In this document: piece by piece, positions 43,563 through 50,800 of the stretch | How the letters are laid out: every line of letters starts with the position of its first letter | How positions within the stretch are numbered: position 1 is the stretch's first letter | Origin: Bacteroidaceae bacterium | GTDB taxonomy: Bacteria; Bacteroidota; Bacteroidia; Bacteroidales; Bacteroidaceae | Reading direction: 5' to 3' | Assembly: GCA_017559845.1 (NCBI GenBank) | Contig: JAFYQQ010000004.1 | Span: forward strand, 1 to 64,000 | Length of the DNA stretch: 64,000 nt | Program-made: the position numbers and the translations under genes | The notes under the pieces: generated by a model | What the model was told of the DNA's origin: nothing | Seen by the model: only the letters and a program-made list of their open reading frames with translations | Database searches by the model: none

Positions 43563-45047
43563 ATGATGAAAGACATGAAGAAAAGAACCTCTCTCCTGGT
43601 GGCGCTGCTTGCCTGTGTGCTTGCTCCTGCCGTGGCAAAGGTGGAACTTCCCTCCGTCATCGGCAATCACATGGTGCTGCAGCGCAATGCCGACGTGAAC
43701 TTGTGGGGAAAGGCAACTCCTGGAAAGAAGGTAACCATAAAGGCCTCATGGAGCAAGAAGAAGTTCATCGCAAGGGTTGATGCAGACGGAAAGTGGGCCA
43801 CCACCATCCCCACAACGGATGCAGGCGGACCCTATACGCTGACGTTTGACGACGGTGAGAAGACCGAACTGACCGACATCTTGCTGGGCGAGGTGTGGGT
43901 GTGCGGAGGCCAGAGCAACATGGAAATGCCCGTGGGCGGATTTATGTATCAGCCCGTGGATGGTGCTGCAGAACACATCCGAGAGGCGGCGCAATATCCC
44001 GGCATTCGCATGTTCACCGTGCCACGTTGCATCTCGGAAACGCCCAAGGAAGACTGCGACACCGTTTGGCGCGAGTCCTCTCCGCTCACCGTGCGTACCT
44101 TCAGTGCAGCGGCCTATTTCTTCGGCAAGGAACTGCACAGGATGCTGGGTGTGCCCGTGGGACTGATTACCAGCAACTGGGGCGGAACGGTCATTGAGGC
44201 CTGGATGAGCCGCGAGGCGCTTGATGCCATCCCCAGACGCAATGCCGAAGTGGAGAAGACCCGCAGCGGAGCCAATGCCTCCACCGTGCTTTACAACGGA
44301 ATGATAAAGCCCATCTGCAACTTTACGGCCAAGGGCTTCATCTGGTACCAGGGATGTTCAAACCGCGGCAACTGGTACGACTATGCCGAATTGCAGAAGG
44401 CGCACATCCGCCAGTGGCGCAAGGATTGGGGAAACGAAAGCATGCCCTTCTATTTCACCCAGATTGCGCCCTATTGCTATGAGGGGCACAAGCTGCGCGG
44501 CACGGCCGTGCTTGTGGACCAGCAGTGGAAGGCGGCCGACGAGACCGAACATTGCGACATCGTCTGTACCACGGACATTGGAAACTATTCCTACATCCAC
44601 GCTCCGGCGAAGGACAAGGTGGGGCAGAGGCTTGCCTATCTGGCGCTGACGTACGACTATGGCATTGAGGGACTTCCCGTGCGCACGCCGCGCTTCAAGT
44701 CGTTCGAGAAGAAGGAGAACAAGCTGGTGCTGAGTTTCTCCAACATGAGTGTGCCCAACAACTTCACCGTCTCTGACCCCACACAACAGGATTGCTTTGA
44801 TGCCCGCGAAAGGGCCAAGGGATTCGAGGTGGCAGGTCCCGACCGCAAGTTCTATCCCGCACAGGCCAACCACATGTGGTGCAAGAACCAGATTGAGGTG
44901 TGGTCCGACTCGGTGGCCAACCCTGTGGCGGTGCGTTATGCCTATCAAAATTATTCTCCTGATGCCAACGTGCGTACCATGCTCGGCCTGCCGCTGCCTT
45001 CGTTCCGCAGTGACAACTGGCCCCTGGATGACATCGGCATACGATGA
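43563..45047 (+). CDS. Sialate O-acetylesterase (SGNH hydrolase family)
   Basis: The 494-residue protein has a signal peptide (residues ~6-26) and a beta domain (LPSVIGNHMVLQRNADVNLWGKA, sampled in part). The SGNH hydrolase core follows, with GGQSNMEMPVGG (nucleophile Ser118), GLITSNWGGTVIEAWMS and KGFIWYQGCSNR. The family removes O-acetyl groups from sialic acid or plant polysaccharides such as xylan. Three ATGs occur in the first 13 bp; the first was taken. It shares the secreted-enzyme cluster. Confidence 0.88.
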   Translation: MMKDMKKRTSLLVALLACVLAPAVAKVELPSVIGNHMVLQRNADVNLWGKATPGKKVTIKASWSKKKFIARVDADGKWATTIPTTDAGGPYTLTFDDGEKTELTDILLGEVWVCGGQSNMEMPVGGFMYQPVDGAAEHIREAAQYPGIRMFTVPRCISETPKEDCDTVWRESSPLTVRTFSAAAYFFGKELHRMLGVPVGLITSNWGGTVIEAWMSREALDAIPRRNAEVEKTRSGANASTVLYNGMIKPICNFTAKGFIWYQGCSNRGNWYDYAELQKAHIRQWRKDWGNESMPFYFTQIAPYCYEGHKLRGTAVLVDQQWKAADETEHCDIVCTTDIGNYSYIHAPAKDKVGQRLAYLALTYDYGIEGLPVRTPRFKSFEKKENKLVLSFSNMSVPNNFTVSDPTQQDCFDARERAKGFEVAGPDRKFYPAQANHMWCKNQIEVWSDSVANPVAVRYAYQNYSPDANVRTMLGLPLPSFRSDNWPLDDIGIR

Positions 45048-45121
45048 TGGCCGTGAGTGGTGAACAATGAGAGGTGAGCTTTGAGTAGCGAGTTTTGAGC
45101 TTCTTCTGAACTTACGTTCTT

Positions 45122-45286
45122 CTATATAACAGTCCAAAGTAGACGGTCATGCTGAACTCGTTTCAGCATCTCACTGCGAGCCTTTATTTACCCCCTTCCC
45201 TCGGTGAGATCCTGAAACAAGTTCAGGATGACTTTGGGAGGTTCTTGTTATTTCTACACTCATTTTGGAGCAGCCAATTCAATAAT
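45122..45286. mobile_element. MITE-like insertion in the first REP-type repeat
   Basis: Comparison of the two direct copies shows GTTCTT directly followed by TTGTCAAAAAC in copy 2 (45617-45631), but separated by ~165 bp in copy 1. The extra DNA contains the 29-bp inverted repeat at 45146-45232. No transposase is encoded. Confidence 0.5.
45146..45232. repeat. GTCATnCTGAAC palindromic element, copy 1
   Basis: The left arm 45146-45174 and right arm 45204-45232 are inverted copies matching at 26 of 29 positions, both ending in GTCAT. A more degenerate relative lies at 47615-47713. It is a small non-coding interspersed repeat. Confidence 0.75.
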
Positions 45287-45578
45287 TTTGTCAAAAACAC
45301 TCATAACTCATCGCTCAATGCTCAAAGGCGTCTGTAAAGACGCGAAGCCCGAAGGGCGAATAGCCGCGGGTTTTTAAACCCGTGGAAAAAAAGAGAAGAA
45401 TAAAAATGGCGTCTGGAAGACGCGGAACGGCAACGAAGGGTAACGTTGGGTGTTGAACGAATATCGATTGATAAACCCACGTTGCCGTTCCCCGTCTTTG
45501 CAGACGCCTTTATTGTGTGTCCGTAAGCTACCGAGGGCTTAAAAGCCCCCGGCTATTCATATTCCCGTTTTCCAGACG
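45287..45578. repeat. Palindrome-rich ~290-bp element, copy 1
   Basis: It contains at least five hairpins: GCGTCTGTAAAGACGC, CGCGGGTTTTTAAACCCGTG, GCGTCTGGAAGACGC, an outer GGAACGGCAACG/CGTTGCCGTTCC stem, and CCGAGGGCTTAAAAGCCCCCGG-type. There is no gene. It is a direct repeat of 45621-45920 with ~90% identity by eye. Confidence 0.8.
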
Positions 45579-45620
45579 TTTTTGAGTAGTGAGTTTTGAG
45601 CTTCTTCTGAACTTATGTTC

Positions 45621-45920
45621 TTTTGTCAAAAACACTCATAACTCATCGCTGGATGCTCAAAGCTAAAAGGCGTCTGTGAAGACGCGAAGCTCGAAGGGCG
45701 AATAGCCGCGGGTTCTTGAACCCGTGGAAAAAAAGAGAAGAATAAAAATGGCGTCTGGAAGACGCGGAACGGCAACGAAGAGTAACGTTGAGCGTTGAAC
45801 GAATATCGATTGATAAACCCATGTTGCCGATTCGCGTCTTTGCAGACGCCTTTATTGTGCGTCCGCAAGATACCGAGGGCTTGAAAGCCCCCGGCTATTC
45901 ATATTCCCGTCTTCCAGACG
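45621..45920. repeat. Palindrome-rich ~290-bp element, copy 2
   Basis: It has the same order of hairpins as copy 1. Several base changes fall in loops or change both sides of a stem, for example CGCGGGTTTTTAAACCCG versus CGCGGGTTCTTGAACCCG. The stretch GAGTAGTGAGTTTTGAGC just before it is also repeated at 45082. Confidence 0.8.
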
Positions 45921-45965
45921 TCTTACGTTCACAATTTATCGCTCAAAGCGTCTGAAAAGAGGCCT

Positions 45966-46293
45966 GATGCACTGATGTAACGCGCTACAAATGCCATAAG
46001 TAGGCCGATACACTGATGTAACGCGCTACAAATGCCATAAGTAGGCCGATGCACGAATGTAACAAGCTACTGTAGCTGTTTGTAGCGTGATACACGAATG
46101 TAAAGCGTTACTGTAGCTGTTTGTAGCCCGATACACGAATGTAAAGCGCTACTGTAGCTGTTTGTAGCATGATACACGAATGTAACGTGCTACTGTAGCT
46201 GTTTGTAGCGTAATACACGGATGTAACGGGTTACTGTAGCTGTTTGTAGCATGATACACGCGTGTAACACGCTATTGTAGCTGTTTGTAGCGT
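45966..46293. repeat. 41-bp tandem array, eight units
   Basis: Units start every 41 bp from 45966 to 46253. Units 3-8 share GATACACGnnTGTAA, GCTAC and TGTAGCTGTTTGTAGC; units 1-2 carry a different middle (CAAATGCCATAAGTAGGCC). The variable positions are the two or three bases beside the GCTAC/GTAGC palindrome halves. The units abut with no unique spacers. Confidence 0.9.
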
Positions 46294-46298
46294 GAAAC

Positions 46299-46330
46299 AA
46301 AAAACGGGAGGAATTGTTTTTTCCTCCCGT
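46299..46330 (-). terminator. Strong minus-strand intrinsic terminator
   Basis: ACGGGAGGAA (46304-46313) pairs perfectly with TTCCTCCCGT (46321-46330); on the minus strand six T follow at once. It ends either the HTH gene transcript or the short transcript predicted at 46300-46481. Confidence 0.8.
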
Positions 46331-46481
46331 CGGATGGGTCAGCCTGGGTACATTCTTAATTACATCTCTTCAATTTTATTTCCCAGAAAAACGCATCCTT
46401 ATGTGCCGATGTACGGCAAAATGCATCACTGCATCCTTTAATTTTTTGTACAAATATAGTCTGTTTATACCTTTCTCATTT
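46300..46481 (-). ncRNA. Candidate ~180-nt small transcript
   Basis: A minus-strand TAACTTTG box (46488-46495) and the terminator at 46299-46330 bracket ~180 nt with no long frame. The longest candidate peptide starts MHFAVHRHIRMRF and has 16 residues. It could be a small RNA or a small-protein mRNA. Confidence 0.35.
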
Positions 46482-46487
46482 TCGGTG

Positions 46488-46495
46488 CAAAGTTA
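46488..46495 (-). promoter_or_regulatory. -7 box TAACTTTG
   Basis: A minus-strand consensus match lies just after the HTH gene. An opposing TATCTTTG lies at 46501-46508 on the plus strand with no gene after it. Confidence 0.4.
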
Positions 46496-46564
46496 CACAT
46501 TATCTTTGTAATGGATTGAAAAGGACTGATGCCTGAGCAGCCACACTTCTGTGGCGGTTTGTTC

Positions 46565-46795
46565 CTATAAAATATTCTTGTAATGTTCAAAGAAGTCATA
46601 CTGCAATATTTGTGAGACTCTTACCAGTAACTCAGTGTCTATTGTAGACCGCTTGAACAGTTTGTAAACATTGGAGCGGTCGCAGCACAATTTTCGTGCA
46701 AACCAACTGACGGTTCGTTCCTGTCTTTCAAGTTCTTCCTTTATCAGACTGCCAATGTGCAGCTTGTTGTTCGACTGTTGATATAGCTCGTCCAT
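46565..46795 (-). CDS. Small XRE-like helix-turn-helix regulator
   Basis: The 76-residue protein is mostly one HTH domain: HIGSLIKEELERQERTVSWF, then ARKLCCDRSNVYKLFKRSTI (recognition helix region) and DTELLVRVSQILQYDFFEHY. It is cytoplasmic and DNA-binding by homology; targets are unknown. It stands alone, 70 bp after the U-tract of structured leader B, between the 41-bp array and inverted palindrome-rich elements. Confidence 0.8.
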   Translation of the reverse strand: MDELYQQSNNKLHIGSLIKEELERQERTVSWFARKLCCDRSNVYKLFKRSTIDTELLVRVSQILQYDFFEHYKNIL

Positions 46796-46865
46796 TACGA
46801 AAACTGACTATGCACTTGCAGCATCCCCAACAAGTTTTATTATGATTCGGTTTCTTGATTTGCAC

Positions 46866-47182
46866 AAAAAAAGCGCGGGTGCTGTATCTGTTACTCGTCT
46901 CGCTGCTCAAGGCGTCTCGCATTGCCCCTATTGTTTGACGAGCAACACGCAGAGCCCACGCCGTGATGTATATAGTTGCCCTCCATGTTGATGAAACAAA
47001 CAAAGAGGGTGCGTATAGACACACCATGCGGACATCTACCCGTTGCTTTGTCTTTGACAATAGATTCAGAGTTTGCGAGACTTTGAGCAGTCAAAGAACA
47101 AAGCGTTGATAAACGCCTTTTCTGTATATGCGCCCCCACCCATCCACTCTGCACTTTCCAATGCTGGTGATTGTGAAGAAGG
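46866..47182 (-). ncRNA. Structured leader or small RNA, copy B
   Basis: The ~317-nt minus-strand transcript runs from a TAATTTTG box to a seven-T tract at 46866-46872. It is homologous to copy A. The stem CTTTGTTCTTTGAC/GTCAAAGACAAAG is almost perfect here and covaries with copy A. GCGTGGG (46955-46961) pairs with CCCGCGC (46873-46879) directly before the T-tract, where copy A uses GGCGTGG with CCACGTC. The HTH gene follows after 70 bp. Confidence 0.6.
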
Positions 47183-47188
47183 CGGGTG

Positions 47189-47196
47189 CAAAATTA
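47189..47196 (-). promoter_or_regulatory. -7 box TAATTTTG of leader B
   Basis: It is identical in sequence to the box before leader A and in the same orientation. Confidence 0.55.
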
Positions 47197-47334
47197 CACA
47201 TTTATCTTCAAATAGATGAGTTTTAGAGGGTAAAATCTTCTTGTCGGTCTAAAATATGGCAAAAGGGTTCTATAAACAAGTTCTTCTATATAACAAAAAG
47301 AAGAGGGTCCAAAGCAGATGGTTATGTTGATGGA

Positions 47335-47577
47335 CGTCTGAAAGACGTGAACATAAATAGCCGGGGGCTTTTAAGCCCTCGGTCCCTCACGTCCGCCCAA
47401 TAAGGCGTCTGTAAAGACGCGAATCGGCAACGTGAATTTATTAAGCGATATTCGTGAAACGTTAAAGACCGTTGCCGGTTCCCGTCTTTCAGACGGCATT
47501 ACGGGGCTGTTATTTGAATCCACGGGTTCAAGAACCCGCGGCTATTCGCCCTTACGGGCATCGCGTCTTCCAGACGC
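47335..47577. repeat. Palindrome-rich element, inverted copy 3
   Basis: It has the same hairpins as copies 1 and 2 but in reverse order and orientation: CGTCTGAAAGACG, GCCGGGGGCTTTTAAGCCC, GCGTCTGTAAAGACGC, GGCAACG/CGTTGCC, CCACGGGTTCAAGAACCCGC. It is shorter and more diverged than the other two. Confidence 0.75.
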
Positions 47578-47614
47578 TTTTGAGTAGTGAGCTGTGAGTG
47601 ATGAGTAGTCATCC

Positions 47615-47713
47615 GTCATCCTGAACTCGTTTAACTTCGCTCAATTTGCTCACGCTCGGCATAGCCAAACAAGCTTAGCTCTGCTCTCGCTTAACCGCAA
47701 ATTTCAGCATGAC
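47615..47713. repeat. GTCATCCTGAAC element, degenerate copy 2
   Basis: It begins GTCATCCTGAACTCGTTT and ends TTTCAGCATGAC, the ends of the 45146-45232 element, with an unrelated TCGCT-rich middle. The rest of 47197-47806 is a mosaic of pieces also found at 45060-45290, without genes. Confidence 0.6.
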
Positions 47714-47806
47714 GTTTGGAGTCATTTGTTATTTATACTCTCATTTTGGGGAAGCCTATTCAATACTTATGCTCATTTGTCTAAAAACAAACATAAGAAC
47801 CTTGAA

Positions 47807-50800
47807 TCAAAGCTTTTCTTTCTTTGACGTGGTCTTTTTGCTCTTCCGCTTTCTGAAGAGGTCTCTCCATCGGTTGAAGTCCTTCTTGAACTGGATGCCG
47901 ATGCCTTGCGTGGTGAGCGAGGATTGAATGAAGTAGCGGTCGTTGGTCTCGTTGTACGCCTTCAGAGAAATGGTGCCTGTGGGCGTGAGCAGATATTGCA
48001 CGTCAAAGTCGCCGATGAAGTTGTTGTTCGAGTAGACGCTCTCGCGATAGCCGAAGTTGCCATTGAAGAGCAGGCGGTTGTTGAGGAAGCGTCCGCTGAG
48101 CATGCCTTCCACGTCCAGTTCCTCCCAGCCCGTCTCTCCCGTGCGAAGGTTGGCGCCGAAGGACCAGTTACTGTTGCCCACCACATTGCTCATCATCTGG
48201 TTGAACTGGCTGCTAAGGGTGCTGCTGATGAGCGAGTTCATGGCGGTGCTGCTCTGGTTGGCGCCTTGCATGTACTGTGCGTTGTAGTTGTAGAAGCGTC
48301 CGATACCCAGCAGATAGATGGCCTGCATGTTCTTTTCTTCCTCGGTGCTCACCATGCTGCGTACCATCTGCTTTTCGTCCTCGTTGGCGTTGGGCAGGTC
48401 AAAGTCGAAGGATACCACCGGGGCAGAGGGGCGTCCGGTAATGTTCATCACGCAGTCCACTCGCGTATTGCTCAGTCCCAGACTGGTGGCACTCAGGTCG
48501 TCCAGCGATACGTTGGGCACTGTGTAGACAGCCTTCAGGTCCAGTGCGGCCTGATACGCATCGCCGCCGAAGGTGATTCTGCCGTTCTCCTTGAAGACGA
48601 AGTCCTTGCGGATGAAGTCCTGGAGCGATAGCTTGTAGACACCGTGGTTTACATGGAAGATACCGTACATGTTGAACTTTCCCTTGTTGTAATAGTCGGC
48701 CTTGATGCGTCCGTTTCCGTTCAGCGTGATGTAGTCGCCCGACTTGGGATCCATGATCAGGCGCATGCTTGCCTCGGGTGTGATGTTGAGGTCGAAGTTG
48801 AGTTTTATGTCACTTTCCTCATCGTCTTCCTCTTCTGCTTTTGCTGTGGTCGTTTCCTTGTCAGAACTGTTTTTAGTTGCGGTGCTGTCCTTCTTGGAAA
48901 CATAGGTGATGAAGCCGGCTTCGGTCAGCGTCTCGGGTGAGGTTACGTTATAGACAAACTGTGTGCCGGAGAGTGGTGTGCCGTTGATGTCCACCGATAT
49001 CGAACCGGGTTGTCCGGAGAGTTTCACATTTCCGTCGGCAAATACGGTACCGTAGAAAATTTCGTCGCCGAATTCACGGAAGTCATATCCCAGCAAATTA
49101 TATGCCTGTATGTCGAAATTGTACCGTAGGTTTTTCAAGTGGTCGTGCATCAGGTGGCCATTAATGGTGGCACGGTGTTCAGCGCTTCCCGGCTGACCCA
49201 GATTGTCATAGGCGGTGGCGTTGCGAATCAAGATGTTGTTGGGGCGCAGGATGACGCTGTCGCCATAGACGCGGTATTGTGTGCCGAGCATTTTCACGCC
49301 TAGGCTTGCCTCGTTCACCAGCACATCGCCCTCAAGGTTGATTTGCTTGAAGGGACCGAATATGCGTACCCATCCGCTTGCCCTTCCTTGCAGGTTGTCA
49401 AAGATGTCTTCTGTAAACTTGTTCATGAAGTACAGGTTGACACGCTTGGTGTCCACGCGAAGATCAATGCCGCCTTTCTGCCCCCTTCCAGGGGTGATGG
49501 TTCCCTGTACGAAGGTGTTGTGTTGCGCTTCGGGTTCCTGAATGTGTGCGTTCAGATAAATGCTGTTGCCGTAGTCGCCCCAGTTGCCGTGTACGTCCAT
49601 GCTGCCCATGTGTCCTTTGTTGAAGGTGAAGTCGTTCACTGTCAGATAAGCATCTGCCACAGGCTTACTCATCACTTGCTTTGCATAGATATGGCCTGTG
49701 GCGTTACCCGCAAACTCCACGGCGTTGAAATTTATCATTTGGAAAATGTATTCCAGGTTAATCTTGCTTAGCTGGACGGTGAGCGAATCTGTGCTTTCCT
49801 TTGATGCCCTGCCGTTGATGTTGAGATATCTGTCGGCTTGGCTCAGACGGAAATTGATGACATCCACCACTCCGTTGTGGTATTCAACTATAGAGGGGTG
49901 GAGGGTCCATGTGGTGTCGCTTACAACAATGTTTGATGCGTCAAACTTGGTGTGCAGAGCCAATTTGCCGTCTCGTCCGGTAAAGAAAATAAATGTAGGG
50001 TTAATCTGTCCACTTTGTTTGGGCAGTTTGCCGTTGTCCCAGTTCAGAATGGTGCGTATCTTGTCATATCCCATGTAGGTGTTTACGCCCAGGTCAACGG
50101 GGTGGCCTTTCATCATTCTTTGCAGTTTCAGCGATGATTGCAGCATGGCCGATGAACTCTGCATTTCCAGACTGATGTTTTTCAACTGCTCTTTGCCATA
50201 GTGTACTTGCGGAATGTCCGCATTGAGTTGTATTTGGTCATAGGCTCCGTTCATTCTGCCGTGGATGTGTGCGGTTTCGGGTATGCTAAGTGCCATGCCG
50301 GTCAGTCTGCGTACCAGCGTGGTGTCCTGCACTTCCATGTTGAACGTAATCTGGTCTGTGAGTGTGGCGGAAGGACTGCGGAAAATCTTTGGCAGATAGT
50401 TTGAGGCAATCTGCTGGAACACGAGTCCCAGATTTTTCCATTTGAACTGTCCTTTTATTGTGGCGCCCAGTACAGGACTCTCTATGCTGATGGCTTTCCC
50501 GTTTTCGTCGGGGGTGATGTCTACCTGTAAATTGCCGGCATCGCATACCCCCAGACTGTCAGAAGTAAGTTTTACACCGTTGATGCTGATGTTGCCTTGC
50601 ACATTGTCAATGTCTGTTCCGCTCAGTTCCGCCTCTATGTTTGCGTCAATTTGCTCGCCCTTGAAACCTTTCGTCAGATTCATGGCGTGTAGGTTGATTC
50701 CTTCTGCCTTTACGTTGCAATACAGGCGTTTGTTGTATTCTCCAAGGTGGAGTAGGGACTGGACAGCCAATTGGGCATTGGGGTCGTTATGATAAAGTTG

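Noticed and set aside
43433-43666. Minus-strand frame across the glycosidase-esterase gap
   Set aside because: It spans an intrinsic terminator and is antisense to two real genes.
45966-46293. CRISPR array
   Set aside because: Units abut directly with no unique spacers of constant length; variable positions are only two or three bases, and no cas gene is present.
46891-47154. 87-residue protein containing HGVGSACCSSNNRGNARRLE
   Set aside because: The equivalent frame in homologous copy A hits a stop after GVGSDVVRST, while stems are preserved, so the conservation is RNA structure, not protein.
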